Positions 1 to 9,331 of a stretch of DNA of 64,000 bases are shown piece after piece (position 1 is the first letter of the stretch; every line of letters starts with the position of its first letter). Where the stretch lies: contig NZ_BSEX01000006.1 of NCBI RefSeq assembly GCF_027922045.1, forward strand, positions 478,120 to 542,119, given 5' to 3'. The notes under the pieces are model-generated. The model was not told the origin of the DNA. It did not search any database and saw only the letters and a list, made by a program, of their open reading frames with translations. Position numbers and translations under genes: made by a program. The stretch comes from Microbacterium terregens. GTDB taxonomy: Bacteria > Pseudomonadota > Alphaproteobacteria > Sphingomonadales > Sphingomonadaceae.

Positions 1-49
1 CCCAGGGGAAGGAGGCCGGAATGGGGTGCTTGGGTCACCCGGCGCGGGG

Positions 50-508
50 TCAGCCCGCCGCGCTGGTCAGGAAGCTCGTCAGCTCCGCCTTGGTCACCGA
101 CTTCGACTTGTCGGTGTCCGCCTGCGCAAAGGCCTGGGTGATCCAGGTCTTCATCTGCGGGCTGTCGGCGGTGGCGCCGGGCTCCGTCGCCGAGCGCAGC
201 GAGGCCATCCAGGCACCGAACTGCGTCTGCGTCAGCGTTTCCTTGCCGCCCGAATATTTGGGGAAATCCTGCTCGACCACCTGTGCGATCTGCGACGGGG
301 TGGCGGCCGCGGACGACTGCGCATCCGGCGTCGATTGCGGCGCTGCCTGCGTCGTGCCCGGAGTGGTCGCCGTCGAGGGCAAGCTTTGCGGCTGCGCACC
401 CGGCGTCCCCATCCCTGCGGACGGACTTCCCGGTGTGGTCTGGCCGGCCTGCGCCAGTGCAGGCGCAGCAACCGTCATCGCACCGATCAGAAGAATCTGC
501 TTCAACAT
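50..508 (-). CDS. Periplasmic EF-hand domain protein
   Basis: A 152-residue protein whose start was chosen at MLKQILLIG because GGAGG lies just upstream and a signal peptide (about residues 1-20, ending ALAQA) follows. A longer in-frame start 28 codons upstream would bury the signal peptide. After a low-complexity Pro/Gly/Ala/Thr-rich linker (about 20-70), the C-terminal half carries one recognisable EF-hand loop, DTDKSKSVTKAE, with Asp, Asp, Ser, Ser and the final Glu in the calcium-coordinating positions. Only one loop is visible, so paired EF-hand folding would need a degenerate partner or dimerisation. Exported EF-hand proteins of this type are common in sphingomonads and have no fixed function. 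It diverges from purB. Confidence 0.75.
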   Translation of the reverse strand: MLKQILLIGAMTVAAPALAQAGQTTPGSPSAGMGTPGAQPQSLPSTATTPGTTQAAPQSTPDAQSSAAATPSQIAQVVEQDFPKYSGGKETLTQTQFGAWMASLRSATEPGATADSPQMKTWITQAFAQADTDKSKSVTKAELTSFLTSAAG

Positions 509-714
509 CTTCAGCCTCCATTTCCGATGTTTGCGCGCACCGGCACAGTGTCGGCGCAGCGCTTCTGGCTGTGAGAAGAATATAGGCATCAATTCTTGGT
601 TTTCACCACTAGCCGGCCACTATTCAGACGACATCTTGTCGGCTTTTCCGCTCGACTCGGGGGCAAAGCGTTGGCATTCGGCGGCCAACCGAAACTCCAG
701 ACAGGCAGACCCGC

Positions 715-2031
<1,317 letters not shown>

Positions 2032-2037
2032 GGCGCT

Positions 2038-2096
2038 GCCCGGCTGCGTTTCGCGCGGCCGGGCATGCAGCGTGGCTAACGGAACCTTAGCCTTTT
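2038..2096 (+). terminator. Possible purB terminator hairpins
   Basis: Two inverted repeats follow the purB stop. The first pairs GCCCGGC (2038-2044) with GCCGGGC (2058-2064). The second pairs GGCTAA (2074-2079) with TTAGCC (2087-2092) and is followed by TTTT. The second has the form of a weak intrinsic terminator. The stem is only 6 bp and the T tract short, so it could also be an operator for the next gene. Confidence 0.35.
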
Positions 2097-2135
2097 GAAC
2101 CGCATAGCGGTCTCCCAACGTCGGCCGGAGACCGC

Positions 2136-4313
2136 ATGCGCCTGCCCCCGCTCCTCTGGAATGAGGAAGAACGCCTCGCGGCGCTCGCCGAATATGACGC
2201 GCTCGCGCCCGACGTGGACCTCGGGCTGGACGAGATCACCCGGCTTGCGTCGCGCGTCTTCGGCACCGCGAGCGCCGCCGTCTCCTTCGTCGCCGACGAC
2301 CGGCAGGTGTTCCAGGCGGCCGTCGGCACCGACATCTCCACGACGCCGCGCGAGATCTCCTTCTGCGCGCATGCGCTCGCCGACGAGGCGGAACTGGTCG
2401 TGCTCGATGCGAGCACCGACGCTCGCTTCGCCGACAATCCGCTGGTGACCGACACGCCCTTCATCCGCTTCTACGCAGGCGCGCCGCTGCGCACGCGGGA
2501 AGGCTATGGCATCGGCACGCTGTGCCTGATCGACCCGCGCCCCCGCAGCCGCTTCACCGATGCGGATCGCGCCAACCTGCTGGCGCTTGCCGCGATCGTC
2601 ATGAACCGGCTGGAGGTGCGCCGCCTGGAGATCGCGCGCACCATCGGCCAATCGCGCTTCCATAACATCGCTGCGACCACGCCCGACGCGATCGTGGTCG
2701 CCGACCATCATGGCCGCATCAGCTTCTGGAACGCAGGGGCCGAGGCCATGTTCGGCTTCACCGCCGACGAGGCCGAGGGCCAGGACATCGACATCATCGT
2801 GCCGCCCAAGGCGCGGGGACTGCACGACGGCGGCCTCATGCGCGCCGCACACGGCGGCACCACCAAGCTGATCGGGCGCAAGGTCGAACTGGTCGCGCTG
2901 CACAAGGACGGCCGCGAGTTCCCGATCGAGCTCTCGCTGTCGATGTGGTCGGAAGGCCCGCATGCGGCGTTCGGATCGATCATGCGCGACCTGACGGAGC
3001 GGCGCGCGGCCGAGGACCGGCTGTTCCACATGGCGCATTTCGATCCCCTGACCGAGCTCCCCAATCGCGCCGCGCTGCTCGACCGCACCTCGGCCCTGGT
3101 CGCGCGCGACGAGCCCTTCGCGCTGCTGATGCTGGACCTGGACCAGTTCAAGGACGTGAACGACACGCTCGGCCATTCGTCCGGCGACGCGGTGCTCAAG
3201 ACGATCGCCGCTCGCCTGCTCGACTGCGTCCGGCCGTTCGACACCGTCGCCCGGCTGGGGGGTGACGAGTTCGCGATCCTGCTGCCGGGCGCCGATCCGC
3301 GCGCGCATGCCACCACCATCGCCGATCGGCTGACGCAGGCGGTCTCGGCCCCTATCGCGCTGGAGCGGCAGGATGTGCATGTCAGCGCCAGCGTGGGCGT
3401 CACCACCTTTCCGGGCGACGGCACGGATGCGGAGGACCTGCTCTCCGCCGCCGACCTCGCCATGTATCAGGCCAAGAGCGAGGGGCGGCACTGCCAGCGC
3501 TTCTACACGCCCGCGCTGCGCAGCGCGGCCTTGCATCGCCGCGCGTTCGAGGGCGAGTTGCGCGACGCGCTCGACCAGGGCCAGTTCCGGCTCTTCTACC
3601 AGCCCCAGGTCCGGCTGGCCGACGGCGCCCTGCTCGGCGCGGAAGCGCTGCTGCGCTGGCAGCATCCCGAGCGTGGGCTGCTGACGCCCGACGCCTTCCT
3701 GCCCGCGCTGGAATCCGGGCGTCTCGCGCATGACGTGGGGCATTGGGTGCTGGAGACGGCATGCCGCCAGGCCGCCCGCTGGCATGCAGGCGCCCCCGGC
3801 TTCGTGCTGGGCATCAACCTGTTCAGCGCGCAGTTTCGGGACGGCACGCTTGCCGAGCGCGTCCGCGCCGAGCTCAACCGGCATGGGCTGCCCCCCAGCG
3901 CCCTGGAGCTGGAGGTGACCGAGAACATCATCCTGCGGGAAGACGAGACCATGCTCGCCCCCCTGCGCGTGCTCCGCGACCAGGGGGTGGGCGTCGCGCT
4001 GGACGACTTCGGCACCGGCTATGCCTCGCTGAGCGTGCTGAAGCACTACCCGATCAGCCGGATCAAGATCGACCGCAGCTTCGTTCGCGACCTCGCCGAC
4101 GACAAGGCCGATGCAGCGGTGGTCACCGCCATGGCGTTCCTCGGCAGCATGCTCGGAATCGAGGTCATCGCCGAGGGTGTCGAGACCGAGGCGCAGCGCG
4201 ACCTGCTCGCCCAGTGCGGCTGCACGAGCGCCCAGGGCTATCTCTACGGCCGCCCGATGCCGGTCGAAGCCTTTGACGCCCTGCTGCTACCGACCCCGAC
4301 CCGCGCCGCCTGA
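2136..4313 (+). CDS. GAF-PAS-GGDEF-EAL cyclic-di-GMP signalling protein
   Basis: 725 residues in the order GAF (about 20-165), PAS (about 180-290), GGDEF (about 300-455) and EAL (about 470-715). No membrane segment is seen, so a soluble sensor is likely. The cyclase motif is a canonical GGDEF, preceded exactly five residues upstream by RPFD, which fits the RxxD product-inhibition site. In the EAL domain AEALLRW, EVTENI, the DDFGTGYASL loop, the lysine of IKIDRSF, AEGVET and QGYLYGRPM are all present. By family knowledge both diguanylate cyclase and c-di-GMP phosphodiesterase activities are therefore possible; which one dominates cannot be read from sequence. The start has GGAGACCGC before ATG. 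The ligand of the GAF or PAS domain is unknown. Confidence 0.92.
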   Translation: MRLPPLLWNEEERLAALAEYDALAPDVDLGLDEITRLASRVFGTASAAVSFVADDRQVFQAAVGTDISTTPREISFCAHALADEAELVVLDASTDARFADNPLVTDTPFIRFYAGAPLRTREGYGIGTLCLIDPRPRSRFTDADRANLLALAAIVMNRLEVRRLEIARTIGQSRFHNIAATTPDAIVVADHHGRISFWNAGAEAMFGFTADEAEGQDIDIIVPPKARGLHDGGLMRAAHGGTTKLIGRKVELVALHKDGREFPIELSLSMWSEGPHAAFGSIMRDLTERRAAEDRLFHMAHFDPLTELPNRAALLDRTSALVARDEPFALLMLDLDQFKDVNDTLGHSSGDAVLKTIAARLLDCVRPFDTVARLGGDEFAILLPGADPRAHATTIADRLTQAVSAPIALERQDVHVSASVGVTTFPGDGTDAEDLLSAADLAMYQAKSEGRHCQRFYTPALRSAALHRRAFEGELRDALDQGQFRLFYQPQVRLADGALLGAEALLRWQHPERGLLTPDAFLPALESGRLAHDVGHWVLETACRQAARWHAGAPGFVLGINLFSAQFRDGTLAERVRAELNRHGLPPSALELEVTENIILREDETMLAPLRVLRDQGVGVALDDFGTGYASLSVLKHYPISRIKIDRSFVRDLADDKADAAVVTAMAFLGSMLGIEVIAEGVETEAQRDLLAQCGCTSAQGYLYGRPMPVEAFDALLLPTPTRAA

Positions 4314-4322
4314 GGACGTGGG

Positions 4323-4562
4323 CTACGCCCGCCGGACGCGCAGCCCTGCGAGCGCGAGCAGGCCGATGCCCATCCAGATCGCATTGTTGAACACGCTCGG
4401 CAGCGCGCCATGCGCCCAGCCGTTGATCGCCATGCCGAGCGCGCCGGCGACGTTCATCAACTGGTACGGCACGCCGCGCGCATCCAACCGGCCGGTCGAC
4501 AGCAGCGCATAGGCGAGCAGAATCAGGAAGGATCCAGACCAGCCGACCACCTCGATCCACAT
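4323..4562 (-). CDS. Small CBU_0592-like membrane protein
   Basis: 79 residues with two or three hydrophobic segments (about 5-23, 35-50, 58-75). Its pattern resembles the CBU_0592-like family: GW near the N terminus, then AYALLSTGR, LMNVAGALGMAINGW, and a late NNAIWMGIGLLAL segment. The family function is unknown. GGGGAAAGCAGG precedes the ATG. It is convergent with the GGDEF-EAL gene, with only 9 bp between the stops, and lies downstream of the SPFH operon, from which it may also be read. Confidence 0.7.
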   Translation of the reverse strand: MWIEVVGWSGSFLILLAYALLSTGRLDARGVPYQLMNVAGALGMAINGWAHGALPSVFNNAIWMGIGLLALAGLRVRRA

Positions 4563-4649
4563 CCTGCTTTCCCCTGCTGCCTCAGGCCCCTGTCGGGCGG
4601 GGCGGCGGCGGGGGCAAGCCCTTCCGGACGCGAGTGGTGCAAAGCCCGG

Positions 4650-4916
4650 CTATTCGTCGTCGCCGCCCCAGCGCCACCGCCACCCGCCACGGGTGTGGGC
4701 GGCGGAAAGGGCCAGCACCGCGATCGTCAGGACGCCCACGAAGATGCCGAAGCCAATCGGATGCTCCGGCGCCACATAGTGCGACCCCAGCAGCAGCATC
4801 GCCAGATAGCCGCCCAGCAGCACCCATCCCTGCCACGCGATCGGCCAGCCAGCGCCATAGCCGAAGCGCTTGGAGGCGAACCAGACGTCGTCGTCCCTGC
4901 GTTTCTCATTCGCCAT
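4650..4916 (-). CDS. Small two-TM membrane protein of the SPFH operon
   Basis: 88 residues. The start MANEKRRDDD was chosen because AAGGAGAG lies at the right distance upstream and the frame overlaps the preceding RHH gene by 11 bp, a coupled arrangement. A charged N terminus is followed by a WFASKRFGYG motif and two hydrophobic segments (about 26-46 and 50-70), with a short Trp/Gly/Asp-rich tail. I do not recognise a named domain, though the FASKRFGYGAGWP motif looks conserved-family-like. As the third gene after an SPFH protein and an RHH regulator it probably works in the membrane with the SPFH protein (inference). Confidence 0.65.
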   Translation of the reverse strand: MANEKRRDDDVWFASKRFGYGAGWPIAWQGWVLLGGYLAMLLLGSHYVAPEHPIGFGIFVGVLTIAVLALSAAHTRGGWRWRWGGDDE

Positions 4917-5118
4917 GATTGCTCTCCTTGGGCGGCCGACCGCGGCGGACCGGCTGGGGATCGGCAAGCTTCACGCCCCGCTTCGCCAGCGCCTCGCGCA
5001 GCAGGCATTCGACCTGCGCGTTGACGCTGCGCAGCTCGCCCGCAGCCGAGCGCTCGATCGCCGCATAGAGCGCGGGATCGAGGCGCAGGGGGAACGCCTT
5101 TTTCGGGGGCGCAGCCAC
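4906..5118 (-). CDS. Ribbon-helix-helix (Arc-type) DNA-binding protein
   Basis: 70 residues starting with GTG one base after the SPFH stop. The N-terminal stretch KAFPLRLDPALYAAIERSA followed by GELRSVNAQVECLLREAL fits the Arc/CopG ribbon-helix-helix fold: a beta strand with alternating residues (FPLRLD), helix 1, a turn, then helix 2 with SVNAQVE. The C-terminal tail is basic (RRGRPPKE). Such proteins dimerise and bind short palindromes through the beta strand. Its position inside the SPFH operon and the repeated TGATAT sites at the operon promoter suggest autoregulation. A toxin-antitoxin antitoxin role is the main alternative, but no toxin gene is adjacent. Confidence 0.8.
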   Translation of the reverse strand: MAAPPKKAFPLRLDPALYAAIERSAAGELRSVNAQVECLLREALAKRGVKLADPQPVRRGRPPKESNHGE

Positions 5119-5119
5119 G

Positions 5120-6007
5120 TTACTGGTACAGCGAGCCTGCGTTCACGACCGGCTGGGTGTCGCGCTCCGAACAGAGCACCACCATCAGGTTCGACACCAT
5201 CGCCGCGCGGCGCTCGTCGTCGAGCTCGACCACGTTCTTCTCCGACAGCTGGGCGAGCGCGGTCTCGACCATCGAGACGGCACCCTCGACCAGCTTCTGG
5301 CGGGCCGCGATCACCGCCTCCGCCTGCTGGCGGCGGAGCATTGCCTGGGCGATCTCCTGCGCATAGGCGAGATGCGTCAGCCGGCATTCGTCGACCTGCA
5401 CGCCTGCACTCGCGACGCGCTCCTGCAGCTCGACGCGCAGTTCCTCGCTCACCACGTCGGCATTGCCGCGCAGCGTCATCTCCTCATGGGTGAAGTCGTC
5501 GTACGGGTAGCGCGAGCCGATCGCCCGCACCGCGCTCTCGATCTGCACCATCACGAACGCCTTGTAATCGTCGACGTCGAACAGCGCCTGCGCGGTGTCG
5601 GCCACGCGCCACACGACGTTGGAGGCGATCTCGATCGGGTTGCCGCGCAGGTCGTTCACCTTCAACCGCTCGGACGTGATGTTGTGGATGCGCACCGAGA
5701 TCTTGGACTTGGTGAGCCACGGCCAGTTCCAGCGCAGGCCCGTCGTGCGATCGGTGCCGCGATAGTCGCCGAACAGCAGGATCGCCGCCGCCTGGTTGGG
5801 CTGGAGCAGGTAGAAGCCGCACGCCACCAGCAGCAACGCGACGCCCGCCACGATCAGGAGCACGATCCCCCAGGGATGCACCGGCGCGTTGAGCGCCCCC
5901 ACGGCACCCAGCACGATCAATCCGAGCTCCACCAGCAGCATCATGAAGCCGTTGTACGTCGTCGCCGGCCGCTCCAGGCTCTGCCGCAACACCCGATCCG
6001 ATCCCAT
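5120..6007 (-). CDS. SPFH/Band 7 domain membrane protein
   Basis: 295 residues. Two hydrophobic segments (about 22-40 and 46-68) anchor the N terminus. They are followed by a Band 7/SPFH domain (about 70-260) with LLFGDYRGTD, GNPIEIASNVVWRV and a long alanine- and glutamate-rich helix (EIAQAMLRRQQAEAVIAARQ) typical of prohibitin/stomatin oligomers. GGGAGGCGGAG precedes the ATG. Stomatin-like proteins form ring or cage assemblies that organise membrane microdomains or guard membrane proteases; the specific client is unknown. It heads an operon with an RHH regulator and a small membrane protein. The region just upstream carries TGATATCA-type repeats over the predicted -10. Confidence 0.88.
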   Translation of the reverse strand: MGSDRVLRQSLERPATTYNGFMMLLVELGLIVLGAVGALNAPVHPWGIVLLIVAGVALLLVACGFYLLQPNQAAAILLFGDYRGTDRTTGLRWNWPWLTKSKISVRIHNITSERLKVNDLRGNPIEIASNVVWRVADTAQALFDVDDYKAFVMVQIESAVRAIGSRYPYDDFTHEEMTLRGNADVVSEELRVELQERVASAGVQVDECRLTHLAYAQEIAQAMLRRQQAEAVIAARQKLVEGAVSMVETALAQLSEKNVVELDDERRAAMVSNLMVVLCSERDTQPVVNAGSLYQ

Positions 6008-6026
6008 CTCCGCCTCCCTGTTAATG

Positions 6027-6045
6027 TGATATCACTTTTATATCA
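6027..6045 (-). promoter_or_regulatory. Operator-like TGATAT repeats over the SPFH promoter
   Basis: On the minus strand two TGATAT sites begin 11 bp apart, about one helical turn. The promoter-proximal one is part of the perfect palindrome TGATATCA (6027-6034). On the plus strand the same bases read as TGATAT and ATATCA arms around 7 bp. A TATAAA (-10-like) sequence overlaps the distal repeat. The layout suits a ribbon-helix-helix repressor, most likely the one encoded in the same operon. Confidence 0.5.
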
Positions 6046-6171
6046 GGTCGGCAGGAACGCAAGCGGGATTGGTGCGGGACAACAAGGGGAGCGCGAGCAA
6101 CCCTGGGCTCCTGCGTTGCTCAGCCCATTCCCACCCGCGAGATACTAAGAACGCCCCGCCCCACACGACAC

Positions 6172-6270
6172 CGTACCCCGGCGAAGGCCGGGGCCCAGTT
6201 GGGAAGGCGGCTGTGGGTGCGCGAAATCGAAACGGCGCCGCAACTGGGCCCCGGCCTCCGCCGGGGTATG
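6172..6270. repeat. REP pair, family A
   Basis: Two family A hairpins (CCCCGGC...GCCGGGG followed by CCCAGTTG) lie in opposite orientation at the ends of a roughly 100 bp unit, downstream of mscS and upstream of the SPFH promoter. Confidence 0.85.
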
Positions 6271-6284
6271 CAGAGACGCAGCGG

Positions 6285-7298
6285 TCAGCGCTCCTCCCGC
6301 GTCCCCTCCGCGACGACGTGCTCTTCCGCCCCCTCGTCGACAGCACCTTCCCGCCGCCGGAGCCGCCGCGCGCGAGGCGCCCTCCCGCCCGCGGGCCAGC
6401 CCTCGCGCTGTCGGGCGCGGTCGCCGTCGGCTTCCTCGGTCTGGTCGTGGAACAGCACCATCTGGGTCGGGAACGGCAGGTCGATGCCGTGCGCGATCGC
6501 GGTTTCGTACAGCGCCAGTACCACGCGCGACCGGATGTGGACCACGCTGGTGCGCTTCGATTCCGTCCACCAGCGCGCACGCAGGGTGATGTAGTTGTCG
6601 TCCAGGCCCCAGGGCAGCACCTCGGGCGCCGGGTCCGCGACCACGCCCTCCACCTTGCGGATCGCCTCCAGGAACAGCTCGGCGGCATGGGACGGCTTGT
6701 CGCCATAGCCGATGCCGACGTCGAACTGCTCGCGCCGCACCGGAAAGGCGGTGTTGACCATCACCGGCGAGATATAGAGGTCCGCATTGGGGATGATGAC
6801 GCGCCTGCCGTCATAGGTCTTGATCAGGGTCGCCCGGCTCTGGATGTGCTCGACCGTACCTTCATAGTCCTTGGTGACGATCTGGTCGCCGCGGCGGAAC
6901 GGCCGCCGCATCAACAGCAGCAGGCCCGCAAACAGGTTCTGCAGGATTTCCTTGAAGGCAAAGCCGATCGCGACCGAACCGATGCCGAGCGTCGCGAGCA
7001 CGTCCGCCGGCTTGACGCTGGGGAAGACGATGGTCGCCGCCAGCAGCAGCGCGGCGACCATGACCGCGCCGAAGGCGAGCGACCCGAGCACCGCGCTCAA
7101 GTCCAGGCGGTGGCGCCGTCGCCCGACCCGGCGGATGCCCCAGGCGATCGCCCTGCCGACGCCCCATGCCACCAGCAGCAGCACGATCGCGGCGACGATG
7201 TTGGGGAGCTGGAGGAAGAAGCCGTTGACCCAGGCGTGCAGCTTGGCGGTGACGAGGTCGACCGGATCGCGGATCGCAGGCGGTTGGACGGGCTTCAT
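6285..7298 (-). CDS. MscS-family mechanosensitive channel
   Basis: 337 residues. Three hydrophobic segments (about 30-55, 70-92, 98-125) are followed by a cytoplasmic beta domain. The third, pore-lining helix region shows the Gly/Ala-rich pattern LATLGIGSVAIGFAFKEILQNLFAG that is diagnostic of MscS, then RRPFRRGDQIV and the IPNADL motif. The channel releases solutes on hypo-osmotic shock in the inner membrane. The C-terminal ~45 residues are Arg/Ala/Gly-rich low complexity and end next to a REP pair, so the tail may be poorly conserved. It lies 51 bp beyond pal but is probably a separate unit. Confidence 0.92.
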   Translation of the reverse strand: MKPVQPPAIRDPVDLVTAKLHAWVNGFFLQLPNIVAAIVLLLVAWGVGRAIAWGIRRVGRRRHRLDLSAVLGSLAFGAVMVAALLLAATIVFPSVKPADVLATLGIGSVAIGFAFKEILQNLFAGLLLLMRRPFRRGDQIVTKDYEGTVEHIQSRATLIKTYDGRRVIIPNADLYISPVMVNTAFPVRREQFDVGIGYGDKPSHAAELFLEAIRKVEGVVADPAPEVLPWGLDDNYITLRARWWTESKRTSVVHIRSRVVLALYETAIAHGIDLPFPTQMVLFHDQTEEADGDRARQREGWPAGGRAPRARRLRRREGAVDEGAEEHVVAEGTREER

Positions 7299-7349
7299 GC
7301 CCCAGGGGAACGCCGCCGAAACCAGCCCGGTTCCGGCGGCGGCTGGTGG

Positions 7350-7871
7350 TTACTGGAGGACGACGGTCACCGCGCGGCGGTTCTTCGCGTAGGAGCTCTC
7401 GTCCGAGCCGAGCGCCAGCGGACGCTCCTTGCCATAGCTGATCGTGGTGATCCGCGCCGCAGCGACGCCGCGTGCCGCCAGATAGTTGGACGCGGCGTTC
7501 GCCCGGCGATCGCCCAGCGCCAGGTTGTATTCGCGGGTGCCGCGCTCGTCGGCATGGCCCTCGATGGTGATGCGAACGTTCGGATACCGCTGCAGCCAGG
7601 ATGCCTGGCTGTCCAGGATTGAGCGCGCCTGCGGGTCGATGTCGTAGCTGTCGAGCGCGAAGTTGACGGTGTCGCTCGCGACCGACTGCTGGAAGTCCTC
7701 GCGGCTGCCCGGGACCACGCCGGTGCCCGTCTGGCCGCCGGTGCCGGTGCCGTCGACCGGCGCAGCGGTGTCGCCCGGGGCGGGCGGCAGCACTTCCGGG
7801 CGCTTCTTGGCGCAGCCGGCCGTCGCCACCAGGGCCGCCGCCACGATCAACTTGCTCGTCAGTTTCGCCAT
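7350..7871 (-). CDS. pal: Peptidoglycan-associated lipoprotein Pal
   Basis: 173 residues. A lipoprotein signal peptide ends in a lipobox (VATAGC) that places the lipidated cysteine at residue 20. After a Pro/Gly/Thr linker, an OmpA-like domain (about 70-173) carries the peptidoglycan-binding pattern ITIEGHADERGTREYN and LGDRRANAA. Pal tethers the outer membrane to peptidoglycan and is recycled by TolB. It is the last gene of the tol-pal operon, 105 bp after tolB, a gap large enough for its own promoter. Confidence 0.96.
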   Translation of the reverse strand: MAKLTSKLIVAAALVATAGCAKKRPEVLPPAPGDTAAPVDGTGTGGQTGTGVVPGSREDFQQSVASDTVNFALDSYDIDPQARSILDSQASWLQRYPNVRITIEGHADERGTREYNLALGDRRANAASNYLAARGVAAARITTISYGKERPLALGSDESSYAKNRRAVTVVLQ

Positions 7872-7976
7872 CAGCTGTCTCCTCGATTACAGATGTATAT
7901 TCCGCCACAACCCGATGCGGCGGCAAGTGCTAAAGCCTGATTCTGGGACGCCCGCCCTGCGGGTGCCGGCGCCCGT

Positions 7977-9320
7977 TTAGGGGCGCAGCGGCCCCCAGCT
8001 CGGATCCGATCCGTCGAGCGGCGTCGGGATGCGGCGGACATTCTGCCCGGTGAGATCGACCGACCACACGTCCGCCTTGCCCGCCCCGCCCTGCGACGCG
8101 CGGAAGAAGGTGAGGACGCGGCCGTTGGGCGACCAGCTCGGCCCCTCGTCGCCCCAGGCGTCCGACAGCAGCTTCTCGCCGCCGCCCGACGGGCTCATCA
8201 CGCCGATGCGGAAGCTGCCGCCGCCCTGGCGCGTGAATGCGATCAGGTCGCCGCGCGGGCTCCACGACGGGGTCGCATAGCGGCCCGATCCGAAGCTGAT
8301 GCGCTGCTGGTTGGAACCATCGGCGTTCATGACGTAGAGCTGCTGCGTGCCCGAGCGATCGCTTTCGAAGACGATACGGCTGCCGTCGGGCGAATAGCTG
8401 CCGCCGGTGTCGATGCCGGGCGAGTTGGTCAGCCGCTGCGGCGTGCCGCCCGACGCCGACACGCGATAGATGTCGGTGTTCGACGCCTGCGCCATGGAGA
8501 AGATCACCCAGCGCCCGTCCGGGGAAAAGCGCGGCGCAAAGGTCAGGCTGGCGTTGCGCACCAGCAGCCGCTGCTGGCCGGAGGCGATGTCATAGACATA
8601 GATCGCCGGCCGCTCGTTCTGATAGCTCATGTAGACGATCGACTGCTGGTTGGGCGCAAAGCGCGGCGTCAGCACGATCGACTGGCCGTTGGTCAGGAAG
8701 CGGTGGTTGGCACCATCCTGGTCCATGATCGCCAGCCGCTTGATGCGCTTGCCCTTGGGCCCCGTCTCCGAGACATAGACGATGCGACTGTCGAAATACG
8801 GCCCCTCACCCGACAGGCGGGTGTAGACGGTGTCGGCGCACTTGTGGGCCGCGCGGCGCCACTCGGCCGGCGTCACCACGAAGCCCTGGCGGGTCAGCTC
8901 GGTGCGCGCGAACACGTCGTACAGATAGCAGCCCACCGTCAGCGTGCCGTCGCCGTTGGCGCGGACGAAGCCCTGCACCAGCGCCTGCGCCTGGGTGCCG
9001 GCCCAATAGCCGAAGTCGGGTGCGGCGGCCTGCGCGAACGGCACCGCGGCGATGCCCTGCGGCCCGCGCGGCGTGAACAGGCCGGAGTTCTTGAGGTCGT
9101 TGGCGACCACCTCGGCCAGCTGGCGGCCGAGCGCGCTGGTCTGGCCGGCGGCGGTGCCGACGTCGCTGGGGGTCGGCATCACCGGCACCGCGATCGGCAT
9201 CGGATCGGAGATACCGCCTTCGATGTCGACCTCGACCTGGGCATGGGCGGGCGCCGCGGCAAGGCCGAAGCTGAGGGATGCCAACGCAAGCGTGGCAAGG
9301 CGGGACAAGGGGATACGCAT
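7977..9320 (-). CDS. tolB: Tol-Pal system protein TolB
   Basis: 447 residues from MRIPLSRLATL. That start gives a clean signal peptide (cleavage near AHAQ) and has GGAGAGAG upstream, 11 bp after the tolA stop. An N-terminal alpha/beta domain is followed by a six-bladed WD40-like propeller, with repeated FSPDGRWVIF, YSPDGSRIVFESDR, WSPRGDLIAF and WSPNGRVLTF blades. In the periplasm TolB binds Pal and the TolA complex to constrict the outer membrane during division. Length and domain content are normal. Confidence 0.96.
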   Translation of the reverse strand: MRIPLSRLATLALASLSFGLAAAPAHAQVEVDIEGGISDPMPIAVPVMPTPSDVGTAAGQTSALGRQLAEVVANDLKNSGLFTPRGPQGIAAVPFAQAAAPDFGYWAGTQAQALVQGFVRANGDGTLTVGCYLYDVFARTELTRQGFVVTPAEWRRAAHKCADTVYTRLSGEGPYFDSRIVYVSETGPKGKRIKRLAIMDQDGANHRFLTNGQSIVLTPRFAPNQQSIVYMSYQNERPAIYVYDIASGQQRLLVRNASLTFAPRFSPDGRWVIFSMAQASNTDIYRVSASGGTPQRLTNSPGIDTGGSYSPDGSRIVFESDRSGTQQLYVMNADGSNQQRISFGSGRYATPSWSPRGDLIAFTRQGGGSFRIGVMSPSGGGEKLLSDAWGDEGPSWSPNGRVLTFFRASQGGAGKADVWSVDLTGQNVRRIPTPLDGSDPSWGPLRP

Positions 9321-9331
9321 GGCTCTCTCCG

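Noticed and set aside
2076..4046. A 656-codon minus-strand open frame
   Set aside because: It mirrors the GGDEF-EAL gene, whose domain motifs are unambiguous on the plus strand.
4906..5118. RHH gene considered as the antitoxin of a classical toxin-antitoxin pair
   Set aside because: Neither neighbour resembles a known toxin: one is SPFH, the other a small two-helix membrane protein. Kept only as an alternative in the finding.
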